A stretch of DNA of 5,410 bases from positions 1 to 5,410 of the forward strand of contig USGN01000095.1 of the NCBI GenBank assembly GCA_900554255.1. The letters are read 5' to 3'. The notes below the pieces were generated by a model, which was not told the origin of the DNA, made no database searches, and saw only the letters and a program-made list of their open reading frames with translations. The translations under genes and the position numbers were made by a program. The stretch's first letter is position 1. Each line of letters begins with the position of its first letter. This stretch comes from an uncultured Collinsella sp. Lineage in GTDB: Bacteria > Actinomycetota > Coriobacteriia > Coriobacteriales > Coriobacteriaceae. Positions 1 through 5,141 of this stretch are shown piece by piece.

Positions 1-1699
1 CGGGGGTGCCGGGCTGATCCGGGGTGACCGGGTCGGTGGCAAGAGCGTCCTGGGCGTAGGTAATGGACACCTTGAGGCCCTTGGTCTCGGTGTTCAGATC
101 GCTTGGGGTGAAGGGCTGTTCGAAGTTTCCGGCCTTCTGATAGGCGCGCATCTCCTGGAGCAGGGCCTTGCACTTCTTGTAGGTGTTCTCGGTGGCAGCC
201 TTGCCGGCCTTGTTGGCTAGGGCAGTGCGGCCCTCGGTGGTCGTTTCGGCCAGCATGGCGGCGTCAACTTCCTTGTTCTGCTCGATGAGCTCATTCTGGA
301 GGGCGTCAAGATAGGCATGGACGTTGGTGCCAAGGGTGTCAGGGTTCTCAAAGCAGAGCGAGCTGATGTCCATGAGGACGTAGTTGATGGAGTTCTCGGG
401 CTCCTCGTTGTACACGACGTCTTTCGCATTGCAGTGGTCGAAGGAGACGGTCTGATCGCTGAAGTAGGGGCTAACTTCAGTTATCAGAGCGGAGTACAGC
501 GGGATGGCGACAGAGTACGCGGCACGGGAGAGCATTTCCCACTGGATGGTAGCGACTTCGGGATCATACCCGCGACGAATCTGGAAGAGATTGATCTCGG
601 TGTTGCGCTCGCTGCCGATGCAATAAACGCCATCAGTGTTCGCGTTGAGACCAGGGACGTTCTCTCCGCGGTTGCCGAAGGCACGAATCAGCTCAAAGGT
701 GCTCCAACCAGACTTGCCAGGCTTGAAGAACAGAGGCTGGATTTCGCTGACCATAGCTCCCTTTTGGACGGGTTTTCCATCCTTATCGGTGATAGTTTTA
801 ATTTCGTAATCCGTGCCTTCGGTCAGCTGACTAGCAAAATAATGGCGGCCTTGCACATAGCGGGACCATTGGTTAACGCCAGAATCGGCGAGGCTTTCGC
901 CATACGTTTGGGCGACATCGAATTTACCGTCAGCGGAGTATTTGGCGAAACCCTTCTCCACGGGCATGGACTCGATGTCCTTGGAGTGCAGGCAGTTCTC
1001 AGTATCGTTCAGGTCGACATCGTAGTTGAGGCTGCCGATGTTGGGGTTGAGTGAGGCGACGTCGTCGGCCAGCTTCATGGCAATCCATTGATGGGCAGAA
1101 AGCGTGGCGAACAGCCAGGTCTCGTTGTTGTCGGCGATAATGATCTGGTCGTTAGTGCAAGTGCCCTGCTCGTCGATCAGGCTGCCGAGGAGCTCGACGC
1201 CCTCGCGGGCATTGGCGCTCTGGCCCAGGATGACGCTGCCGTAGCTGTACTCGCCGATGCCGGTAGCCTCATCGATTGGGTCTGCTGCTTTGGCATCCTC
1301 GTTATAGGAGGTGCTCAGCGTAGCGGAGCAAGAGACACCCTTCTCGTTGATACCGGCTTCGGAGTAGGCGTCGGTGTGGCCCTCCCAATTGGAGGGATGG
1401 TCACGTACGTAGCTGTAGCGATATGTAGGCTTATTCGAAGTGTATTCGAAAGCAGACTCATTCGAGCTGTACGTAAAGCCGGCTTCGTGGGCGGGTTCGA
1501 TGCCATAGTGCTTGAGATAGCGCTTGCCAAAGTCCTCGGCACGGCCATAGTACGTGTTGCCGTCGGCCGTTAGATCTTTGCCCATGTACATCTGCGTGCA
1601 GGCGAGCGCAGAGGTCGGTATGGACATGATGGTTGCAGCTCCAAAGGCGAGGCCTATGCCCAGCTTTTTGAGCGCGTTGACGGGGTGAGTTTTCCTCAT
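1..1699 (-). CDS. Secreted C69-family dipeptidase (PepD type), 3' end cut by window edge
   Basis: At least 566 codons are open from ATG 1699-1697 to the left edge. The start is set by GGGAGGG (1709-1703) just upstream. Residues 1-33 are a signal peptide: basic MRKTHPVNALKK, a hydrophobic stretch, then SALA. Cleavage after Ala33 would expose Cys34. Peptidase family C69 enzymes are N-terminal-nucleophile hydrolases that use such a Cys to split dipeptides. The start of the mature protein (CTQMYMGKDLTADG, then GRAEDFG at 52-58) matches the family's conserved N-terminus. Export implies action outside the membrane, where peptides are cut to amino acids. The last visible residues (TDPVTPDQPGTP) are Pro/Thr-rich, like a stalk or wall-spanning linker, so a C-terminal anchor may lie beyond the window; this is inferred. 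It has its own promoter region and sits downstream of a terminator, so it is probably monocistronic. The family call is firm; the exact substrate is unknown. Confidence 0.9.
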   Translation of the reverse strand, partial: MRKTHPVNALKKLGIGLAFGAATIMSIPTSALACTQMYMGKDLTADGNTYYGRAEDFGKRYLKHYGIEPAHEAGFTYSSNESAFEYTSNKPTYRYSYVRDHPSNWEGHTDAYSEAGINEKGVSCSATLSTSYNEDAKAADPIDEATGIGEYSYGSVILGQSANAREGVELLGSLIDEQGTCTNDQIIIADNNETWLFATLSAHQWIAMKLADDVASLNPNIGSLNYDVDLNDTENCLHSKDIESMPVEKGFAKYSADGKFDVAQTYGESLADSGVNQWSRYVQGRHYFASQLTEGTDYEIKTITDKDGKPVQKGAMVSEIQPLFFKPGKSGWSTFELIRAFGNRGENVPGLNANTDGVYCIGSERNTEINLFQIRRGYDPEVATIQWEMLSRAAYSVAIPLYSALITEVSPYFSDQTVSFDHCNAKDVVYNEEPENSINYVLMDISSLCFENPDTLGTNVHAYLDALQNELIEQNKEVDAAMLAETTTEGRTALANKAGKAATENTYKKCKALLQEMRAYQKAGNFEQPFTPSDLNTETKGLKVSITYAQDALATDPVTPDQPGTP

Positions 1700-1702
1700 A
1701 AT

Positions 1703-1709
1703 CCCTCCC
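1703..1709 (-). promoter_or_regulatory. Ribosome binding site of the C69 dipeptidase
   Basis: The minus strand reads GGGAGGG, three bases (ATT) before ATG 1699. It is a strong Shine-Dalgarno match and fixes the start of the signal peptide. Confidence 0.75.
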
Positions 1710-1718
1710 AGCGTGCGA

Positions 1719-1742
1719 AAGCCCTCTGTCGCCAGAGGGCTT
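1719..1742 (-). promoter_or_regulatory. Leader hairpin with GCGA tetraloop beside the dipeptidase RBS
   Basis: AAGCCCTCTG and CAGAGGGCTT form a perfect 10-bp stem around a 4-base loop. On the minus strand the loop reads GCGA, a GNRA tetraloop, which stabilises RNA hairpins. The stem ends nine bases before the Shine-Dalgarno, inside the likely 5' leader of the dipeptidase mRNA. Only three T's follow (CTTTCGC), so it is a poor terminator. An mRNA-stability or translation-control role is more likely but is inferred. Confidence 0.6.
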
Positions 1743-1758
1743 CAGCCAATAAAGACGC
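1739..1758. repeat. Direct repeat copy B (proximal to dipeptidase)
   Basis: The plus strand reads GCTTCAGCCAATAAAGACGC. It matches the copy at 1862-1882 with one substitution and one single-base gap. It overlaps the right arm of the hairpin at 1719-1742. On the minus strand it holds TTGGCT, but no -10 lies at the right distance, so this copy does not look like a promoter. Confidence 0.7.
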
Positions 1759-1804
1759 TCCCTTAGCGTAACGAATCGGAAACAATATTCATCTATGAAA
1801 AATA

Positions 1805-1817
1805 CTTATTCGATAAG
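1805..1817. other. 13-bp palindrome, possible operator
   Basis: CTTATTCGATAAG is a perfect inverted repeat of 5-bp arms around TCG, located downstream of the predicted TATAAT. Symmetric sites of this size are typical of dimeric repressors, but AT-rich DNA also yields them by chance. Confidence 0.3.
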
Positions 1818-1844
1818 CGTAATGAAATATACGATGAGCGGTTA

Positions 1845-1872
1845 ATTATACTCAGTCTGTAGCTTTAGCCAA
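1845..1872 (-). promoter_or_regulatory. Predicted sigma-70-type promoter of the C69 dipeptidase
   Basis: The minus strand shows TTGGCT (1872-1867), a 16-base spacer and a perfect TATAAT (1850-1845). The -35 matches TTGACA at four of six positions. Transcription would start near 1838, giving a leader of about 140 bases that contains repeat copy B and the GNRA hairpin. The surrounding AT-rich DNA offers other -10-like words (TATATT at 1831-1826), so the exact start is uncertain. Confidence 0.5.
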
Positions 1873-1882
1873 ATAAAGACGC
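1862..1882. repeat. Direct repeat copy A (over the predicted -35)
   Basis: This is the second copy of the 20/21-base repeat (GCTTTAGCCAAATAAAGACG plus C). It starts 123 bp from copy B. On the minus strand it covers TTGGCT, the predicted -35 of the dipeptidase promoter. A regulator-binding site is a reasonable reading, but no regulator is visible here. Confidence 0.7.
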
Positions 1883-1928
1883 CCTGCAATTACTGCATCT
1901 GGATAAAGCGTCTGGAAATACCGAAATG

Positions 1929-1970
1929 AAAAATCCCCCGCTGTCTGGCAAATGCATAAACAACGGGGGA
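1929..1970 (-). terminator. Rho-independent terminator of the lipid kinase / small membrane protein unit
   Basis: On the minus strand TCCCCCG (1970-1964) pairs with CGGGGGA (1940-1934). After one mismatch the stem can extend by three more pairs. TTTTT follows at 1933-1929. The stem begins 35 bases after the stop of the 30-residue ORF. It separates this unit from the dipeptidase promoter region. Confidence 0.8.
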
Positions 1971-2005
1971 GACGATAATTGGATGAATATCATACCAATG
2001 TGGAA

Positions 2006-2098
2006 TTACTTCTTCCGGCGGTGGATCACGTTAATCGCATAGCCGACGAGCATGGCCAAGACGATGACGATAAAGCCAATCAGGGGGTTGTCGTTCAT
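2006..2098 (-). CDS. 30-residue single-pass membrane micro-protein
   Basis: A short ORF from ATG 2098 to TAA 2006 encodes MNDNPLIGFIVIVLAMLVGY then AINVIHRRKK. Residues 6-25 form one hydrophobic helix and the tail HRRKK is strongly basic, which by the positive-inside rule suggests an outside N-terminus and a cytoplasmic tail. Support for it being real: a near-perfect Shine-Dalgarno (AGGAGG, 2109-2104) at good spacing, its place directly behind the lipid kinase, and a rho-independent terminator just after it. The Shine-Dalgarno overlaps the kinase stop codon TAG (2110-2108), so translation is probably coupled. I do not recognise a family. It may modulate or anchor the kinase or another membrane partner, but this is inference from position only. 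It is short enough to be missed by routine gene callers. Confidence 0.72.
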   Translation of the reverse strand: MNDNPLIGFIVIVLAMLVGYAINVIHRRKK

Positions 2099-2103
2099 GG
2101 GGT

Positions 2104-2109
2104 CCTCCT
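2104..2109 (-). promoter_or_regulatory. RBS of the micro-protein overlapping the kinase stop codon
   Basis: The minus strand reads TAGGAGGACCCCATG. TAG ends the lipid kinase and its AG also begins AGGAGG, with a five-base spacer to ATG 2098. Ribosomes finishing the kinase would sit on this site, which is typical of coupled genes. Confidence 0.75.
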
Positions 2110-3025
2110 ATTTTCCGAGCGGGGAGAATTCGTCGACGATGAGGTCGAGGCATTGCGGAAGCGCGCGGGCTCCAAAGACGCCCGAGTTGCTGGAGATGAT
2201 CTCGCCATCGAACTGCATGCCCAGCGACGGCGTGCAGGTGATCTTGGCTTCCTTGGTCTGAATGATCTTGAACTGCGGACGGCCGAGCACCTTGCCGGCG
2301 GGGTCGAGCGCGGCGGTGATCACAGTGGGCAGGAGCTGGACGGTTTTTACGGGCTCGATGACCGCGATGTCGACCATGCCGTCGTTCATGCGGCAATCGG
2401 GGAACAGGTTGATATCGTTTTGAATAACCGAGGTGTTGCCGGCCATGCAGCAGATGCCATCGAGCTCCTCGACAATGCCGTCATGCTCAATCGTAAAATG
2501 CGCCACCGTGGGGTTGGGTGTGGCGAGCGCCGACAGGAAATAGGCGATCTCGCCGATGTCGTTTTTGGTGGGGGCGGCCTTCATCATGATCTCGGCGTCG
2601 AAGCCCGAGCCGGCGATGATGATAAAGCCGTGGCGCTTCTCGTTGCCGTTCTCGTCGAGCCAAAAGAGCTCGCCCATGTCCACTTTGACCGTGCGACCGG
2701 CGCGGCAAGCCTTGGCAAGCGCCGCTGCCTCGGGGGCATTACCGATGTTGTTAAAGAACAGGCAGGCTGTGCCGGAGGGGAAGACGAGCGTGGGGACACC
2801 GCACCCGCGCATTTGGTCGAGCACGTTGGAGACGGTGCCGTCGCCGCCCGAAACGACCACGCGATCAAACTCGCGCACGTCTGCCACGGCGTCCTCGGGT
2901 TCCATGCCATCGCCGATAAAGCGCATCACGACCTCGTCGCCGCCCTGCGCGAGGGCGTGCGTGAACGCGTAGATTTCATCTGAGCTGGGGCCCGATGCCG
3001 GGTTGTGGATGATAAGGCAGCGCAT
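2108..3025 (-). CDS. Diacylglycerol-kinase-type lipid kinase (DgkB/YegS family)
   Basis: This is a 305-residue soluble protein with the full motif order of the bacterial diacylglycerol/sphingosine-type lipid kinase family, which moves the ATP gamma-phosphate to a lipid hydroxyl at the inner membrane face. Visible motifs are NPASG (8-12), GGDGT (60-64, nucleotide loop), PSGTACLFFNN (83-93), GSGFDAE (139-145), NDGMVDI (214-220) and FDGE (272-275). The Asp of the last motif corresponds to the catalytic residue proposed for YegS. Length fits the family (about 300). The GT-x-N position usually filled by Asn is Cys here (Cys88). The start ATG 3025 has only a weak RBS (GGGAA some ten bases upstream), but the protein begins directly with the first beta-strand and NP motif, as expected. 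It is followed at once by the micro-protein and transcribed divergently from ribonuclease D. The lipid substrate is not determinable; phospholipid recycling through diacylglycerol is the likeliest role. Confidence 0.9.
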   Translation of the reverse strand: MRCLIIHNPASGPSSDEIYAFTHALAQGGDEVVMRFIGDGMEPEDAVADVREFDRVVVSGGDGTVSNVLDQMRGCGVPTLVFPSGTACLFFNNIGNAPEAAALAKACRAGRTVKVDMGELFWLDENGNEKRHGFIIIAGSGFDAEIMMKAAPTKNDIGEIAYFLSALATPNPTVAHFTIEHDGIVEELDGICCMAGNTSVIQNDINLFPDCRMNDGMVDIAVIEPVKTVQLLPTVITAALDPAGKVLGRPQFKIIQTKEAKITCTPSLGMQFDGEIISSNSGVFGARALPQCLDLIVDEFSPLGK

Positions 3026-3053
3026 ACTTACGTTCCCGTTCTGTGACTAACCG

Positions 3054-3061
3054 AGTATAGT
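3054..3061. promoter_or_regulatory. Symmetric -10 element shared by divergent promoters
   Basis: AGTATAGT reads TATAGT on the plus strand (3056-3061) and TATACT on the minus strand (3059-3054), each five of six to TATAAT. Plus-strand transcripts would begin near 3068 and minus-strand ones near 3047, correctly placed for ribonuclease D and the lipid kinase. Neither side has a good -35 (plus side TTCCCG at 3033-3038, three of six). Predicted only. Confidence 0.4.
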
Positions 3062-3123
3062 TGTAAGGCAATGCCGATATCCTACCCGTGTTTTTCGGGC
3101 CTAACCTTATTCGATGGGTTGAT

Positions 3124-4257
3124 ATGTACATTTCCACACATCAGGCTTTACTCGACTTCTGCCAGCGCGCCCGCGAGTTCGACGCGATTGCCGTCGATAC
3201 CGAGTTTTTGCGCGAGCGCACGTTCCACCCGCGCCTGTGCCTGGTTCAGATTGCCACCCCTGCCGAGAGCGTCGCGGTCGATCCCCTGGTGATCGACGAC
3301 CTGTCGCCGCTCGCTGAGCTTATGGCCGACGAGAGCGTGACTAAGGTCTTTCACGCTTGCTCGCAGGATATGGAGGTTATGCTCCATACCGTGGGCGTGC
3401 TGCCGCGTCCCATTTTTGACACGCAGGTGGCCGCCGCCTTTTTGGGCGAGCGCCAGCAGATTTCCTACGGCGCGCTCGTGCAGACGTTTTGCGGCGTCTC
3501 ATTGCCCAAGACCGAGTCGCTGACCGATTGGTCGCGCCGCCCGCTGACCGACAAACAGATCGAGTACGCGATCGATGACGTCAAGTACCTGATCGTCGCC
3601 TATACCGAGATGATGAGTCGCCTGCGCGAGCTGGGCCGGGTGGACTGGGTGCTCGACGAGTTGCGTCCGCTGGCCGACGAGTCGCACTACCGTGCCGATC
3701 GTCACGAGGCATTCCGCAAAGTCAAGCGCATCAACTCGTGTAGCCGCCATCAGCTGGGCATTGCGCGCGAACTTGCCGCTTGGCGCGAGGACCGCGCCGA
3801 GCGCCGCAACATCCCGCGCAAGTGGGTCATGTCCGACGATACGCTGCTGGCGCTCGTCAAGCGCAATCCTGTGCGCGTTGAGGAGTTCCGCAGCATCCGC
3901 GGCACCGATCAGCTGGGGGAGCGCGATGTGGACGGCGCGCTCATGGCCATTAAGCGCGGTGCGAGCTGCCCACACGATCGCCTGCCGCTCATGGTGCGCG
4001 GGCACCGTCAGATTTCGCCGGAGCTGGAGAGCGTGACGGACCTGATGTATGCGCTCATTCGCCTGGTTGCCGAGCGCTCGGGCGTGGCGACCTCGGTCAT
4101 TGCCTCGCGCGATGACCTGGCCGACTATATTGAGCATCCCGAGCAGAGTCCCCTGCGCGAAGGCTGGCGTTTTGAGCTCGTGGGCTCGCGCTTGGACGAT
4201 CTGCTCTCGGGCAACATGGGACTCACCGTGAAGGACGGCAAAATCGAGCTCCTGTAG
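3124..4257 (+). CDS. rnd: Ribonuclease D (DEDDy 3'-5' exoribonuclease with HRDC regions)
   Basis: This 377-residue cytoplasmic protein is close to E. coli RNase D (about 375). The DEDDy exonuclease domain fills residues 1-190. It shows motif I DTEF (Asp25, Glu27), motif II in FHACSQDME (Asp82) and motif III Y-x3-D in YAIDD (Tyr148, Asp152), so all metal-binding acids and the Tyr are present. An HRDC domain follows at about 203-283 (from INSCSRHQLGIARELAAWRE). A second, more divergent HRDC-like helical segment covers about 294-360. The family trims tRNA and other small RNA 3' ends. The ATG at 3124 is chosen because MYISTHQALLDFC matches the usual family N-terminus. An in-frame GTG at 3088 would add 12 residues without an RBS. 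No clear Shine-Dalgarno precedes 3124 either, which is unusual next to its neighbours. It leads a co-directional set with the YugP-type protease and xseA. Confidence 0.93.
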   Translation: MYISTHQALLDFCQRAREFDAIAVDTEFLRERTFHPRLCLVQIATPAESVAVDPLVIDDLSPLAELMADESVTKVFHACSQDMEVMLHTVGVLPRPIFDTQVAAAFLGERQQISYGALVQTFCGVSLPKTESLTDWSRRPLTDKQIEYAIDDVKYLIVAYTEMMSRLRELGRVDWVLDELRPLADESHYRADRHEAFRKVKRINSCSRHQLGIARELAAWREDRAERRNIPRKWVMSDDTLLALVKRNPVRVEEFRSIRGTDQLGERDVDGALMAIKRGASCPHDRLPLMVRGHRQISPELESVTDLMYALIRLVAERSGVATSVIASRDDLADYIEHPEQSPLREGWRFELVGSRLDDLLSGNMGLTVKDGKIELL

Positions 4258-4309
4258 GGAAGCCTAGCCGGCTGAGTGGGTAGAATGCCTCCAACGTGTA
4301 ACTCGATTC

Positions 4310-4314
4310 GGAGG
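4310..4314 (+). promoter_or_regulatory. RBS of the YugP-type protease
   Basis: GGAGG followed by AATTCGC and ATG 4322 is a strong Shine-Dalgarno with ordinary spacing. Confidence 0.7.
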
Positions 4315-4321
4315 AATTCGC

Positions 4322-5026
4322 ATGCCTTATTACTATGGATACGGCTTTGGCATTGACCCGCTGTACCTGCTGGTTGTTCTTGTCTGCACGGTGCTTGGCC
4401 TTGCCGCGCAGAGCTATATCAACTCGACGTACAAGACGTGGTCTAAGGTTCGCTCGGACGGCGATACGGGTGCTACGGTCGCGCGCCGCATGCTCGATGC
4501 AAACGGCTGCAATGCCGTGGGTATCAAGGGCGTCGCCGGCGAGCTAACCGATCATTACAACCCGCAGGATAACAACCTGTATCTGTCGGATGCCAACCGT
4601 TCGGGCGGGTCGGTCGCAAGCGTTGCCGTCGCCTGCCACGAGGCGGGGCATGCCGCCCAGCGTCAAAGCGGCTACGCCATGATGAAGGTACGCACCGCTT
4701 TGGTCCCCGTCGTCAACTTTACCCAAAACACCTGGACGATCGTGCTGCTCATGGGCCTGTTCATGAACATCGCGGGGCTCACGACCCTCGCGCTGGTCTT
4801 CTTCTCGTTTAGCGTGTTGTTCCAGCTGGTTACGCTGCCGGTCGAGATCGATGCCAGTCGCCGCGCCGTGGCGTATATCGAGCAGTCGGGCATGAGTTCC
4901 AAGCAGGTCAACGGCGCCAAGAAGGTGCTGACGGCAGCCGCGCTTACCTATGTGGCCGCAGCGCTCACCTCGATCATTCAACTGCTCTACCTGATGGCTC
5001 GCTACAACAGAAACTCCAACCGATAA
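4322..5026 (+). CDS. yugP: YugP-type membrane zinc metallopeptidase
   Basis: This 234-residue integral membrane protein belongs to the neutral zinc metallopeptidase family typified by B. subtilis YugP. The N-terminus is Tyr/Gly-rich (MPYYYGYGFG). A membrane helix follows at about 12-30, then a soluble part ending in VACHEAGHA, where HEAGH (106-110) supplies two His zinc ligands and the catalytic Glu107. Two hydrophobic segments lie at about 138-154 and 156-173. LPVEIDASRRA (172-182) is the conserved stretch expected to give the third ligand (Glu175), and a last helix lies at about 203-226. Length and motif order fit the family. The start is fixed by GGAGG (4310-4314) with a seven-base spacer. 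It lies 64 bases after ribonuclease D, which it may follow on one transcript, though a weak TAGAAT word at 4281-4286 could be its own -10. The physiological substrate of the family is poorly known. Confidence 0.9.
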   Translation: MPYYYGYGFGIDPLYLLVVLVCTVLGLAAQSYINSTYKTWSKVRSDGDTGATVARRMLDANGCNAVGIKGVAGELTDHYNPQDNNLYLSDANRSGGSVASVAVACHEAGHAAQRQSGYAMMKVRTALVPVVNFTQNTWTIVLLMGLFMNIAGLTTLALVFFSFSVLFQLVTLPVEIDASRRAVAYIEQSGMSSKQVNGAKKVLTAAALTYVAAALTSIIQLLYLMARYNRNSNR

Positions 5027-5042
5027 CAAATAGGACAGGCAG

Positions 5043-5072
5043 GCGCCGCGGGGATTCGTGTCCACGCGGCGC
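5043..5072. other. GC-rich hairpin between yugP and xseA
   Basis: GCGCCGCG (5043-5050) pairs perfectly with CGCGGCGC (5065-5072). After a G/A mismatch, GGA (5052-5054) can pair with TCC (5061-5063), leaving a six-base loop. No T-run follows on either strand, so it is not a standard intrinsic terminator. TACTAT (5075-5080) directly after it may be a weak -10 for xseA. It may be a pause, a weak terminator or an mRNA processing boundary. Confidence 0.45.
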
Positions 5073-5130
5073 TGTACTATGTGTTGGACTTGAATTTGCG
5101 CAGGGCCGGAGCCCATGTGCACGATGACGA

Positions 5131-5137
5131 AAGGAGG
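5131..5137 (+). promoter_or_regulatory. RBS deciding the GTG start of xseA
   Basis: AAGGAGG lies four bases before GTG 5142. In-frame ATGs at 5115 and 5124 lie upstream, so this site argues for the GTG. The ATG at 5115 has a weaker GGAG at 5108-5111. Confidence 0.65.
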
Positions 5138-5141
5138 CTGC

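Larger units (their letters stand above)
1743..1930. other. AT-rich gene-free control region with several short repeats
   Basis: This stretch is clearly richer in A and T than the flanking genes and has no credible ORF on either strand. Besides the 20/21-base repeat it holds AGCGTAACGAA (1765-1775) and AGCGTAATGAA (1816-1826), ten of eleven identical in the same orientation. It also has AGACGC (1877-1882) facing GCGTCT (1908-1913). The density of repeated words next to a consensus TATAAT suggests regulated expression of the dipeptidase. Confidence 0.5.

Noticed and set aside
317..1054. 245-codon plus-strand open frame, and a second at 1088-1573
   Set aside because: Both are antisense to the C69 dipeptidase, whose minus-strand frame has a signal peptide, RBS and family motifs. 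These frames show no RBS or recognisable domain.
1979..2983. 334-codon plus-strand open frame opposite the lipid kinase
   Set aside because: It has an Asp/His/Val-rich composition typical of the complement of a GC-rich gene and no motif. The opposite strand encodes all the lipid-kinase motifs, and the frame would begin near the kinase unit's terminator.
3066..3071. TTGCCT on the minus strand as a -35 for the lipid kinase
   Set aside because: It lies only six bases from TATACT, far too close for a -35/-10 pair.
3085..3099. CCCG/CGGG short hairpin around TGTTTTT before ribonuclease D
   Set aside because: It has only four pairs with the T-run in the loop rather than after the stem, so it is not a terminator, and the pairing is too weak to claim a function.
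4266..4273. AGCCGGCT palindrome upstream of yugP
   Set aside because: An 8-bp GC-rich palindrome is expected by chance in this composition and no second copy was seen.
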